Positions 26,204 through 37,400 of a DNA stretch of 64,000 nt are shown here, in pieces. The notes under the pieces are model-generated. The model did no database searches, was not told the DNA's origin, and worked only from the letters and a program-made list of their open reading frames with translations. The stretch comes from Melioribacteraceae bacterium (lineage in GTDB: Bacteria; Bacteroidota; Ignavibacteria; Ignavibacteriales; Melioribacteraceae): NCBI GenBank assembly GCA_016927595.1, contig JAFGMI010000024.1, forward strand, positions 62,001-126,000, given 5' to 3'. A program made the position numbers and the translations under genes. Position 1 is the stretch's first letter. Each line of letters begins with the position of its first letter.

Positions 26204-29200
26204 ATGAATAGCAAATACTCAATACTGTTTTTCCTTTTTTCTTCATTAAGTATTTTTGCCTCCCGGGGTTTTAATTTAATCTCATCAGATGCTAATGCAA
26301 TTATCATTGATTACAGACCTTCTTATACCGTCTTTGCGAAAGTTAATATAAACAATCAGGAATACTTTCGGATAGAACTGTTGAACGGTGTAATGGATGA
26401 AAGATCTGCAGCGGGTTTACCTGCAATACCGGTTGAACTCGTAAATATTGGTGTGCCTTCAGAACACGGTAATATTATTGAAATTCTTGATTCAGAGTTC
26501 AAACTCATTGAAGGTAAAATACTACCTATCCCCGACTACAGAGATAATGATAATCCTGAATTGCTCGTCAAGGAATCAGTAGCGTATGGAATTGTGAATG
26601 AGGATAATCCCGTTTCATTTGGTGAATTCGGAATCAGTAGAAATATTCAAGTTCAAACCTTGAAACTATCGCCTGTTTATTTTGATGCGGTAACGAATAC
26701 AATTAAAAAATATGAACGAATTCGTTTTAAAGTAACATATTCGAAGAGCAGAAACGGACTAATACAAGTAAAAGAAAAAAAGCTCGCAGGCTCTCTGCTA
26801 AATTTTTCTGAAGCTTCTGACTGGGGAATCGACCAGCAAAAGTTAAAAAAGGCAGCCAACTCATCTTTATTCAATGGTATATGGTACAAATTTGCAGCAG
26901 TAAACGAAGGTATTTACCGTATACCTTTATCGCAACTGGGCAGTTTGGGTATTTCCGCCTCTACAGTGGACCCGAGGACAATAAAAATTTTTAATAACGG
27001 CGGATTAAATCTGCCTGAAAATCCTGAAACACAAATCGAAAACATGGTCGAAATTCCCATACAGGTTGTAGGTGAAGAGGACGGCAGTTTTGATAGTGAT
27101 GATTATATCCTGTTCTATGGCAAAGGTACAACTTTTTGGACATACGACTCGATTCAGGCGGCATATGTGCGACAACGGCATAATTATTCAAAGGTGAATT
27201 ACTATTTTATTACATCCGGTGGCAGTCCCGGTAAGAGAATGCAAATTCAGCAATCCCTAAACTCCGGAAATCCATTTGTTCAGACTATCACTACCGGTTT
27301 CGCGTATGTTGATGTTGATACTATAAATATCGGAAAATCTGGCAGAGATTATTGGGGTGATGAAATAAGTTCTTCAAATCGTACACTTACATATATTAAC
27401 AGCCTGAACGGATTAATACCCGGTAGTGAAATAAAATACAAATTTAGATTTGCCAACAGTTCCCGTCCGGAGTATTCGCTTGCAGTTACTGAAAATGATC
27501 AATTAATAGTTAACAGGGTGATTTACGGTACAGGATCAGCATTGTACAAATGGGGCTCCTCAACTGTTTTTACCGGTAGTTTTACCGGTAGTGTCCCTAA
27601 TGACAGAAGTGTAGTTAAATTCAATTATTCTTCAAGTTCCTCTGATGCCAGAGGATACATTGATTATATGGAAATTCAGTTCCAAAAATCTCTGCGTGCA
27701 TATAACGATCAAATATTATTCTTCTCCGAGAGAGTAGATGCACCGGTTGAAATGAGGCTTTTTAATTTTAGCAATTCAAATATACGTGTTTTTGATATTA
27801 CCAATTCATCAAGCGTAATTGAAGTAATACCCAGAATTATCAGCGGCGGCGAAGCGACAATTGAAGTTAACGGAACTATACATCAGTCGAGGAAATATTT
27901 TGCAGTTACAAGTGATAACTTCTTCACAGTTAGTGATATCTCGCAGATTGAAAACTCTGACATTCAGGGTACGGCGCCCGGGGCTGAGTACTTGATTATA
28001 ACGGACAAAAAATTTGCAGCAGAGGCGGAAAGGCTGAGAAACTATAGAGCCAATGAAGCACCTGATAAACTTTCGTCGGTTGTTGTGTTTGCAGATCAGA
28101 TTTATAACGAGTTTTCGACGGGTATCGTCGATCCGACAGCAATAAGAAATTTTCTTAGATATGCATATTTAAACTGGCAGATTAAACCCTTTTTTGTTTT
28201 ACTGCTTGGCGACGGTACATACGATTATTTTAATACAGATAATGCATCAAACAATTTTATACCGACCTTTCAAACTCCCGAATCGCTCGATGAAATAGGT
28301 TCTTATCCATATGACGATTATTATTCCAGAATTGTCGGTAACGATCAGAAAGCCGATCTTGCTGTAGGAAGGGTTAATGTTGTAAGCGTATCCGATGCTG
28401 TAAATTATATCGATAAAATAATTAGCTACGAAAAGGATTCCCAAAAAGGACTCTGGCGGAACAGGATTACTCTCGTCGCTGATGACGGCTTAACAAGCAG
28501 TGGCAATGACGGCGACGACCACACTGATCAGTCCGAACAACTTGCAAACAGAATAATACCCCCATCCTTCGATCTGAGCAAAATATTCCTTTCAAAGTAT
28601 CCGACGGTAATAACAGGTCTGGGCAGGAGAAAACCGGCAGTTAATCAGGCGATAATTGATGCTGTAAACAACGGGACACTTTTGCTTAATTTTACGGGTC
28701 ATGGTAATCCGAACGTATGGGCACACGAAAATGTATTTGAGAGAACTACTTCCATCTCACAATTCAAAAACGATAAATATTTTTTCCTTACTGCAGCAAC
28801 CTGCGACTTCGGAAGATACGATGACCCGGAAAGTATAAGCAGTACCGAAGAAATGCTTCTTCTGCAGGATCGGGGAATGATCGGAGGGTTTTCGGCAGCC
28901 AGGCTGGTTTATTCATCGCCAAATGCAGCAATAAATAATTCTTTCTATTCCTATCTGATGGATCAGACATTAAAACCTACAATAGGCGAAGCGTTCTTCC
29001 TGGTCAAGCAGAGACGTAATGATGATAATGACGAGAAGTTTCACCTGTTCTGCGACCCTGCTGTTAAGCTGAACAGACCTTATACACCGGTGAGCATTGA
29101 TAAAGTTAACAATTCTTCATTAATGGATACCGTAAATATAAAAGCATTAAGCGAGGTTAAAATTGAAGGTTCGGTCACGGATGGCTCAGGGAGTGTAAAT

Positions 29201-30142
29201 ACTGCATTCAACGGTGAAGGGATAATAACGGTTTTTGATTCAGAGAAAATGGTCCATCTTGATGATATCAATTATAATATACTTGAACAGGGAGGGATAA
29301 TTTTCAGGGGTAGGGTTAATGTTGAAAATGGTCGCTTCGAAACTTCTTTCACTGTTCCGAAAGATATATCGTATGAAAATAAAAACGGAAAGGTCGTCGC
29401 TTATTTGTATAATGAGACCGAGGATGGAATAGGCTTTACAAAGAATATAATTGTCGGGGGAACTGATACAACAGTTACCGATGATGGTGAAGGTCCATTT
29501 ATAGACGTGTACTTTGATGACCTGACTGATAAAAATGCATACCTTGTAAATCCGGATTTTAACCTGCTAGTTAAGTTAGCAGATGGTACAGGACTGAATA
29601 CAACAGGGACAGGTGTCGGGCATAAATTAGAGGGCATCATTGATAATGATGAAGAAAACCCGGTTGATTTTTCAAATTATTTTATAGGTGATAAAAATTC
29701 CGGCGGAAAATCAGGAGTTATTGATTATCAGTTTACTGATTTCCCGGTTGGTGAACATAAAATTAAAATAAAAGCATGGGATGTTTTTAATAATCCTTCA
29801 TCGGTTGAAACATATTTTACGGTAGTTACTTCGGGTGAATTTGCTGTGAAGGATGTATATAACTATCCAAATCCTTTTAAGGGGAATACGTCATTTACAT
29901 TTCAGCATAACTTGAATGAAATGATTGATGTTAAGATTAAGATTTACACCGTTGCCGGAAGGATGATCAAAGAATTAGAATCAAATGCTGTCCCGGATAA
30001 GTTCGTGAAAATCCATTGGGACGGCAGAGATACAGACGGAAGTGAATTGGCGACCGGGACATATTTATATAAACTTATAGTTAAAGCAACAGACAGCGGT
30101 TACACTAAAAGTATTCTTGGTAAATTAGCTGTGATTCATTAA
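26204..30142 (+). CDS. porU: Type IX secretion system sortase PorU (C25 gingipain-like peptidase)
   Basis: PorU is the cell-surface sortase that cleaves the sorting domain from type IX cargo and attaches the cargo to the surface. The 1312-residue protein has a signal peptide, a long beta-rich N-terminal region (to about residue 580), a C25 caspase-like peptidase domain with the catalytic His833 in FTGHGNPN and Cys867 in AATCDFG, an Ig-like region and a C-terminal YPNPF...GRMIKEL...GTYLYKL sorting/FlgD-like domain (about residues 1225-1312). Both catalytic residues are present, so it should be active. Start: ATG 26204 (TTG 26201 precedes it). porV follows 44 nt later, the conserved porU-porV order. 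Confidence 0.93.
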   Translation: MNSKYSILFFLFSSLSIFASRGFNLISSDANAIIIDYRPSYTVFAKVNINNQEYFRIELLNGVMDERSAAGLPAIPVELVNIGVPSEHGNIIEILDSEFKLIEGKILPIPDYRDNDNPELLVKESVAYGIVNEDNPVSFGEFGISRNIQVQTLKLSPVYFDAVTNTIKKYERIRFKVTYSKSRNGLIQVKEKKLAGSLLNFSEASDWGIDQQKLKKAANSSLFNGIWYKFAAVNEGIYRIPLSQLGSLGISASTVDPRTIKIFNNGGLNLPENPETQIENMVEIPIQVVGEEDGSFDSDDYILFYGKGTTFWTYDSIQAAYVRQRHNYSKVNYYFITSGGSPGKRMQIQQSLNSGNPFVQTITTGFAYVDVDTINIGKSGRDYWGDEISSSNRTLTYINSLNGLIPGSEIKYKFRFANSSRPEYSLAVTENDQLIVNRVIYGTGSALYKWGSSTVFTGSFTGSVPNDRSVVKFNYSSSSSDARGYIDYMEIQFQKSLRAYNDQILFFSERVDAPVEMRLFNFSNSNIRVFDITNSSSVIEVIPRIISGGEATIEVNGTIHQSRKYFAVTSDNFFTVSDISQIENSDIQGTAPGAEYLIITDKKFAAEAERLRNYRANEAPDKLSSVVVFADQIYNEFSTGIVDPTAIRNFLRYAYLNWQIKPFFVLLLGDGTYDYFNTDNASNNFIPTFQTPESLDEIGSYPYDDYYSRIVGNDQKADLAVGRVNVVSVSDAVNYIDKIISYEKDSQKGLWRNRITLVADDGLTSSGNDGDDHTDQSEQLANRIIPPSFDLSKIFLSKYPTVITGLGRRKPAVNQAIIDAVNNGTLLLNFTGHGNPNVWAHENVFERTTSISQFKNDKYFFLTAATCDFGRYDDPESISSTEEMLLLQDRGMIGGFSAARLVYSSPNAAINNSFYSYLMDQTLKPTIGEAFFLVKQRRNDDNDEKFHLFCDPAVKLNRPYTPVSIDKVNNSSLMDTVNIKALSEVKIEGSVTDGSGSVNTAFNGEGIITVFDSEKMVHLDDINYNILEQGGIIFRGRVNVENGRFETSFTVPKDISYENKNGKVVAYLYNETEDGIGFTKNIIVGGTDTTVTDDGEGPFIDVYFDDLTDKNAYLVNPDFNLLVKLADGTGLNTTGTGVGHKLEGIIDNDEENPVDFSNYFIGDKNSGGKSGVIDYQFTDFPVGEHKIKIKAWDVFNNPSSVETYFTVVTSGEFAVKDVYNYPNPFKGNTSFTFQHNLNEMIDVKIKIYTVAGRMIKELESNAVPDKFVKIHWDGRDTDGSELATGTYLYKLIVKATDSGYTKSILGKLAVIH

Positions 30143-30186
30143 TATTAAATTTTTAAACAAGAATTTTTATCCGGAGGTATTTTATA

Positions 30187-31383
30187 ATGAAGAAATTAGT
30201 AACGATGGTATTTGTATTAACATCGCTGGTTTTAGTTAATACAAAAATATATGCTCAAGGAGAGGCGGCGGTTCCGTTCTTGCTGCTCGCTCCCGATTCA
30301 AGAGCAGCTGGAATTGGTGAATCAGGTGCTGGTTTGGCTGACAATTCTGCCGCAATTTTCTGGAACCCTTCAGGGATTGCTTTTCTTACCGGTTCTGAGT
30401 TAAGCCTTACTCACAGTAAATGGCTTCCTCAATTTAACCTCGACTTGTTTTACGATTACCTTACCTACAGACAATATATTGAAGATCTTGCAGGAAGTGT
30501 GACCGCAAGTATAACATATATGAACTACGGAGAATTCGTACGTACTTCTTCTAATAGTCCCGAACCGATAGGCACCTTCCGGTCATTTGATGCAGCGCTA
30601 ACGCTCGGATATGCTACAAAAATTCATTCCGACTGGGGTCTGGGATTAAATTTCAGGCTGATTCACAGCCGGTTATCTGATAAACCTACCGAAAATGAAC
30701 AGGGTTCCGGTGTTGCCACCACTGTAAGTTTCGATGTCTCTGCAATGTGGAGACCCGAAGAACTTAATCTTCCTTTTATTGGGGATTACGGCAATAAACT
30801 TAGTATAGGGATGAACCTTAGCAACCTTGGTCCTAAAATATCCTACATCGACCAGGCTCAGGCTGATCCGATCCCGACAAATTTCAGGCTGGGATTTGCA
30901 GTCAGATTGTTCGAAGATGAATTCAACTCATTGACATACACTCTCGATTTCAGCAAACTTCTTGTCGATAAAGGTCAGGCTTTCAGAAATGTTGGCGATA
31001 GCACTGTAACACAATCGGCTTCAAAACGAAAAGACTTTTACGAAGCAATATTTTCAGCCTGGGGCGATCAGCCGTTCAGTGAAGAGATGAGAGACATTGT
31101 TACTACAATGGGTTTTGAGTACTGGTATGGTGATCCGCAGGATTTCATGTTTGCGCTTAGAGCAGGTTATTTTTATGAAGATCCGTCATACGGAAACAGA
31201 AAGTTCATGACCCTTGGCGCGGGGATTCGATACGACATGTATGGTTTTGATTTTAGTTACATATCAACAGGCGTTTTCAAAGATGGCGAGAATCATCCGC
31301 TTGCCGATACTCTGAGGTTCTCACTATTAATAGGCTGGGGTGCTACTCCTGAACAGGTTATAGGATTTCCGAGAGGGTTATAA
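30187..31383 (+). CDS. porV: Type IX secretion outer-membrane protein PorV
   Basis: PorV is an outer-membrane beta-barrel of the FadL type that shuttles type IX cargo from the translocon to the PorU attachment complex. The 398-residue protein has a signal peptide ending near IYAQGEA, then the family hallmark FLLLAPDSRAAGIGESGAGLADNSAAIFWNPSG, alternating beta strands, and an overall length typical of PorV/PorQ. A strong ribosome-binding site GGAGGT sits 8 nt before ATG 30187, unusual among its neighbours, and suggests high expression. It is between porU and a sorting-domain protein, which fits the role. Confidence 0.93.
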   Translation: MKKLVTMVFVLTSLVLVNTKIYAQGEAAVPFLLLAPDSRAAGIGESGAGLADNSAAIFWNPSGIAFLTGSELSLTHSKWLPQFNLDLFYDYLTYRQYIEDLAGSVTASITYMNYGEFVRTSSNSPEPIGTFRSFDAALTLGYATKIHSDWGLGLNFRLIHSRLSDKPTENEQGSGVATTVSFDVSAMWRPEELNLPFIGDYGNKLSIGMNLSNLGPKISYIDQAQADPIPTNFRLGFAVRLFEDEFNSLTYTLDFSKLLVDKGQAFRNVGDSTVTQSASKRKDFYEAIFSAWGDQPFSEEMRDIVTTMGFEYWYGDPQDFMFALRAGYFYEDPSYGNRKFMTLGAGIRYDMYGFDFSYISTGVFKDGENHPLADTLRFSLLIGWGATPEQVIGFPRGL

Positions 31384-31389
31384 CTTATT

Positions 31390-34300
31390 ATGAAAAAAAT
31401 ATATTCTCTGTCATTGCTGATAATTATTTTAATGGGCAGTATTTCTGCCCAGTCTTTTGTGGGTAAAATTAATCCGTACCAATTAAATTCTTTTAATGAA
31501 CTTAATGTGCCCGATACTCTTAAAATTTTAGCCGTTATGGTTGAGTTCGAACCGGATGAAGATAATGCAACATTCGGCGACGGAACCTTCGGCTCAATTT
31601 ATTCAGAAAATTACGGCAACGATATTATCGATCCGCTTCCTCACGATAAGACATATTTTTCCAATCATCTTTTATTTGCTAAAAACTATTTTGAAAAAGT
31701 ATCAAACGGGAAACTGACTATTGAATATACGATTCTTGAGCAGATTATCCGCCTCCCGAAAATTATGAGAGAGTACTCTCCCGAGCCGGCAAACAGGGAT
31801 GATTTTACCAGGCTGGTTAATATGACTTCGGAGGTCTGGTCTCATGTGGAACGGAATACGATGATTGCTGAACCTGCGGATTATAATCTCTTTGCAATAT
31901 TTCATGCCGGAGTAGGACGTGACATCGATGTACCCGGAAGTATCGGTAACGATAGAGATCTCCCGTCGGTATATTTAAGTTATAATGCATTTGAAAGTAT
32001 TTTAGGTGATCAGTTCGACGGTTTTCAGGTTTCAAACTTATCATCTAAAATAACAAACACGATGATTCTTCCCGAAACTGAATCGAGGGAACTGTCGGGA
32101 ATCGGTGAAAAGGTTTTGCTTGAATTATCAATAAACGGCTTAATCGTTGCAAGTATAGCCAGTCATTTAGGACTGCCGGATCTGTTTAATACTGAAACCG
32201 GACTGAGTGCTATTGGCAGATTCGGTCTTATGGATGGGCAATCAATTTTCTCTTTCGGCGGTTTATTTCCGCCTGAACCCTCTCCATGGGAAAAAATATA
32301 TCTTGGATGGGTTGATCCGGTCGAATTAGTTTTAACTGATATGAAAATAAATCTTACCGTCGAAGAATCAGCCGGATTCTCCGATACAACCCTTGTGAAG
32401 ATACCAATCAACTCCTCTGAGTATTATCTTGTTGAGAACCGGTCGCGTGACGCGAATGGTGACGGCTGCTTAATAACATACCGAGTCGGGGATCAAACAT
32501 TTCAAAAAAGTTTTGACAAAGATTATTCAAGTTTTATTTCATTTAATATTGATACGCTGTCGGGTGTTGTTACTGACGTAGATGAATTCGACTGGGCGTT
32601 GCCTGCATTCGACAGAAACGACAGTGACCTTGAATCTTTTTCGGATATTGGATTAGTTATATGGCATATCGATGAAACTGTTATTAATGAGAAGATCACT
32701 CTTAACCAGATTAACAACGATAAGTTCAGAAAAGGCGTTGCAGTTGTCGAGGCTGACGGAATCCCGGATATTGGCGAGGAGTTCCAGACCATTTTCGGCG
32801 ACATCGTAATAGGTGAAGGCTCAAAAGAGGATACATGGTACAGCTCTAATCCCGCAGAATTCTATACGAACAGATTCGCAGATAACACAAAACCTTCGTC
32901 AAAATCGAACACAGGTGCAAATAGTCTTATTACTCTTTCGAATTTTTCCGGTATCGGCAAGGTTATGAGCTTCGACTTAGACTTTGGAAGTGATGTTGTT
33001 AGACAAATAAGTTCATTTAAATTACCTGCAGATGAAAATATAAGATGGGTAAACGCATCCGACAAAGGTTATTACTATTTCATTTCTGAATCCAAAATTA
33101 TTCAGACCGATGCTGAAGGTAATACTATTTCAGAAAGAGATATTGAAGCTGAATTTAAACCTGCATTTTATGACGATGAATTTAATGATTACTTTATCTT
33201 CTCAGACGGGAATGAACTAACATTACTTGTTTACCAGTCATCAGGTGCTATTGTCCGGACAATAACAGGCATTTCAGAATTTACAACTAGTCCTGTTATT
33301 ACAAATACAAATCCACTGTCTTTTAGTATCGGAACTAATTCCGGCAGTATAGCGGATTATATTGCCACATCCTCAACAGGGTATCAAATAACTTCAGCAC
33401 TGGAATTAAAAATATTCAATGATGCTGTGAGGGATATAGCGGAAATTGATATAAACAGGACCGTAGTTAGTGATGATAGCTGGAGTTGGGATAAAAATCA
33501 TGTTTCATCGTTAATTCCGCTTCCAGCGATACCTTTGAAAATTATAACTACCTATGCTTATAATAAAAATACGTCAGCGGTTCTCTTAAATGATAATTCA
33601 CTCTGGATTAAGAATCTGAATTCAGATCCGGTTATGATACCGGTTGCAGGCTCGCTTCCGGCTACTCATTTATCTGCCGGCGATCTGAAGTCTGATGGCG
33701 GTAATTATTTTGTTGTAAATGCTAATGACAGGATTGATGCTTATAATGCAAGCGGGGGTGTCGCCGATAATTTCCCGATCTATTGTCCTGATGACGCTTC
33801 CTTTGTTGGGACACCTTTAGTTCTCGATTTCAATTCAGATAATTATTCTGATGTGTTGATCAGCGCAGATAACGGAAATGTTTATTTATTCTCAGGGAAT
33901 GACGGTAAAATAATAGCTCCCTTCCCAGTGTCTTTAGGTTATGAAATAAATAATTCACCTTTAATATTCAATGGTAATAATGGTACTGGAGTTATTTTTA
34001 ATGATATTAATAATACGATTAGTATTTGGGAGTTATCGGACAGTCAGTTACAAGTCGATTGGTCCCAGGAGAAAGGTAATTCATTAAATACATCTTCGCT
34101 CGGTGAACCTGATAATCAAAACAAAATTGAATCCTTTTTCCCCAAAAACAGGGCTTACAGCTGGCCTAATCCTGTTTATGATACTGAAGCTTACTTCAGG
34201 TTTTATGTGTCTGAGGATTCTGAAGTTGAAATAAATATATTTGATCTTGCCGGAGATTATGTCGATAAAATCAATTATAAAGCACTTGGCGGATTTGACA

Positions 34301-34419
34301 ATGAAGTGCTCTGGGATGTGAGCTATATTCAGAGCGGAGTTTATTTAGCTCACATGAATGTGAAGAACAGTTCGGGCACGAGTGACTATAAAATAATAAA
34401 AGTTGCAGTTATTAAATAA
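31390..34419 (+). CDS. Type IX secreted M6-like protein with a lost zinc-binding motif
   Basis: The 1009-residue protein has a signal peptide, an N-terminal domain like M6 (immune inhibitor A-type) metalloproteases, a middle region with beta-propeller/FG-GAP-like strands (VLDFNSDNYSDVLISADNGNVYLF), and a C-terminal type IX sorting domain (SWPNPV...INIFDLAGDYV...SGVYLAHM). In M6 enzymes the sequence HEXXHxxGLPDLY binds zinc; here the aligned residues 254-258 are A-S-I-A-S followed by HLGLPDLF, so both His and the Glu are gone. It is most likely a non-catalytic binding or structural protein. It lies 6 nt after porV, within the secretion operon, and could serve the attachment machinery, which is inference. 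Confidence 0.8.
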   Translation: MKKIYSLSLLIIILMGSISAQSFVGKINPYQLNSFNELNVPDTLKILAVMVEFEPDEDNATFGDGTFGSIYSENYGNDIIDPLPHDKTYFSNHLLFAKNYFEKVSNGKLTIEYTILEQIIRLPKIMREYSPEPANRDDFTRLVNMTSEVWSHVERNTMIAEPADYNLFAIFHAGVGRDIDVPGSIGNDRDLPSVYLSYNAFESILGDQFDGFQVSNLSSKITNTMILPETESRELSGIGEKVLLELSINGLIVASIASHLGLPDLFNTETGLSAIGRFGLMDGQSIFSFGGLFPPEPSPWEKIYLGWVDPVELVLTDMKINLTVEESAGFSDTTLVKIPINSSEYYLVENRSRDANGDGCLITYRVGDQTFQKSFDKDYSSFISFNIDTLSGVVTDVDEFDWALPAFDRNDSDLESFSDIGLVIWHIDETVINEKITLNQINNDKFRKGVAVVEADGIPDIGEEFQTIFGDIVIGEGSKEDTWYSSNPAEFYTNRFADNTKPSSKSNTGANSLITLSNFSGIGKVMSFDLDFGSDVVRQISSFKLPADENIRWVNASDKGYYYFISESKIIQTDAEGNTISERDIEAEFKPAFYDDEFNDYFIFSDGNELTLLVYQSSGAIVRTITGISEFTTSPVITNTNPLSFSIGTNSGSIADYIATSSTGYQITSALELKIFNDAVRDIAEIDINRTVVSDDSWSWDKNHVSSLIPLPAIPLKIITTYAYNKNTSAVLLNDNSLWIKNLNSDPVMIPVAGSLPATHLSAGDLKSDGGNYFVVNANDRIDAYNASGGVADNFPIYCPDDASFVGTPLVLDFNSDNYSDVLISADNGNVYLFSGNDGKIIAPFPVSLGYEINNSPLIFNGNNGTGVIFNDINNTISIWELSDSQLQVDWSQEKGNSLNTSSLGEPDNQNKIESFFPKNRAYSWPNPVYDTEAYFRFYVSEDSEVEINIFDLAGDYVDKINYKALGGFDNEVLWDVSYIQSGVYLAHMNVKNSSGTSDYKIIKVAVIK

Positions 34420-34443
34420 AGTTTAACCGGAACAGATTAACCT

Positions 34444-37400
34444 ATGCGTAATAAATCAATCCTTTTAATTCTTGCCGTTTTTCTATGTGCATCAAAACTG
34501 TTTTCACAGTATAATGAATTCGAGCCTGAGTACAACTGGCTTACTATCAAAGGCGAACACGTCTTTGTTCACTTTCATGAAGAAGCAGAACGTACAGCAA
34601 AATTAGTGGCAAAAATTGCCGATGAAGTCTGGGACCCTATTACCAAACTGTATGAATATGATCCGGGTCCTGTACACTTTGTTATAAAAGATATAGATGA
34701 TTATTCAAATGGTGCGACTTTCTTCTTCGATAATAAAATCGAGATATGGGCTTCGGCACTGGATTTCGATTTAAGAGGTTCTCATAACTGGCTTAGGAAT
34801 GTAATATCACACGAATTCACACACATGGTTCAGATTCAAGCCAGTATGAAAACAAACAGGTCTGTACCGGCATTTTACCTGCAGTATCTTAACTACGAAG
34901 ATAAGCGCCGCCCCGATATTCTGTACGGATTTCCGAACTTTATAGTTTCGTATCCGGTGCCTTCAGTAAATATACCTGCCTGGTTCGCAGAGGGTACAGC
35001 GCAATATATGCGGACGGAATTTAATTACGATAACTGGGATACGCACAGAGATATGATCTTGCGTTGTTATGCACTTGACGGGAACATGCTCACCTGGAAT
35101 CAGATGGGGGTGTTTAATAAAACCAGTCTCGGTAATGAATCTGTTTATAACTCTGGGTTTGCACTTACCAGATACATTGCGCAAAAATACGGTGAGGACA
35201 AACTAAGAGAAATTACCAATGCGCTTGGGAAGTTTACGAATTTTACAATCGATGCTGCATTTGAAGATGTGCTTGGCAAAGACGGTAATGAAATTTATGA
35301 TGAATGGAGCAGCTTTCTGAAATATGATTATAAAGAACGTATGAAAGATGTTCTTGATAATCCTGTGCAGGGAGATATGATAGCCTCTGTAGGGTTCGGG
35401 AATTTTTATCCTGTGTTTTCAGCCGACGGTTCCTACATATATTATATCTCGAATAAGGGGAGCGATTATTTCGGTTTATCGGGTATTTACAGATACGATT
35501 TGAATACTAAAGAAGAGATAAGTATAACCAGTAATGTCAGGTCTTCGTTAGGTGTATCACCGGACGGCGAGAAAATATACTATGCCAAGTTGAGTGAACA
35601 TAATCCTAAATGGAATAATATTCACGATCTGTATGAATATGATATAAAGAAGGATGATGAAAAAAGACTAACATACGGTATCAGAGCTAATAATCCGTCA
35701 CTATCTCATGACGGTAAAAAAATAACATTTATATTCCAGAAGGATGGAACTTCAAATATCGGTATTGTGGATTCGGATGGTAGTAACTTTAAAAGACTTA
35801 CATTCTTCGAAAATGGCGAACAGGTATTTAATCCTAAATTCTCGCCGGATAACAAGTCAATCTTTTTTGGATATTCATATCATCAGACCCGGGATATAGC
35901 TAAAGTTGAAACAGACGGCTCAGGGCTGGAGTTTATAATTCAGACTGATGCAGATGAACGTAATCCATTTATTACAGACGACGGCAGTATGGTATACTCT
36001 TCAGATAAATCGGGTATCTTTAATCTTTACCGCTACGATTTTAAAAATAAAGAAAGTATACAGTTGACTAATGTTGTCGGCGGTGCATTTATGCCGGAGA
36101 TGGATAACAACGGAAATATTGTTTATGCGGGATATACTTCAACCGGATATAAAATATTTTATCTGCCGGATGGCAAGGGTACAATAGTTAATTCTGAGAA
36201 TCACTACGTATGGATTAATAATCCTCCGCTTAATCATTATAAACCGAATGGTGATATTGATAATTTTAATCTGGACAGACTTGTTAATTTTAACGACAGA
36301 GAAACACCCGATTACGAAATAAAACCATACTCGGGATTCTTTTCACGCATGAGCTTTTTCCCATTCATCCGATTCGATAATTATAATATATCGAACAGTG
36401 TACTCGGCAAAATAAAACCCGGTGTTTATCTTGCATCGAATGATTACCTGAACAGATACAGTTTATTTGCTGGTATTTCGATTAACAAAAATCTTGAGCG
36501 CGACGCATATCTTAGTTTTGAATACAGGAATAAACTCCCGCTTATATATGATCTGGGACTTACTCCGCAGCTAACTTTCGAATTGTACAGTGTAAGCAGG
36601 GAAACAGATGTTGATATTTACTTCGGTGAATATGTTGATAGTGCAGGCGTAACCAGGTACGATTATATTGTCCCGACTGACGTTACATACAATTTGTTTG
36701 AAGTTGATTTTGCCGCCAGGCACAAAATATTTGCCGAAGGGAACGAAGTTGAGTTCAGATTTATATACAGTGACTATGTAGCTACTCTTGGAAGTTTTAT
36801 AATTCCGAACGAAAAATTGCTGTATCCTACAACAAACGATAAGTATTTAATCGGCAGGAATTTGCAGTTCAAATATAGGCATAAGATGATAATACCGACT
36901 ATTGATACAGATATTAACCCGGTCGGAAGAGATGTTGAGTTTCAGTATAATTATGAATTCAATAAGTTTAACAACGATGGGGAATATGAAGTTGCCGACG
37001 GTATTCTTAAACCTCTCTACAACAATTACAATTTCCACAGACTAGAGCTTAACTGGAAAGAATATTTTCAGCTCTATCATGATTATACTTTAACAGCACA
37101 GCTGAGAGTTGCTTCTATACTGGGGCCTGCAGTTCCTGATTTCTTTGATTACTACCTTGGTGGGTTAACCGGCATGAAAAGTTATCCTTTTTATTCTGTA
37201 AGCGGAAACGAATTGGGCTGGTTTAATCTTACTTATCGGTTTCCTTTGCTAAAAAATATTGATCAGCGTGTTGGTCACCTCTACGTTGATAAAATATACA
37301 TGTCGGTTTTTGCGGATTTCGGAAACGCATGGTCTGGTGCATTGCCAGGACTGAATGACTTTAAAAAAGGGGCAGGTGCTGAAATAAGAATTAAAATGAA

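Noticed and set aside
29840-30142. FlgD-like C terminus of PorU as evidence for flagellar genes
   Set aside because: This fold is shared with type IX sorting domains; no flagellar gene occurs in the window.
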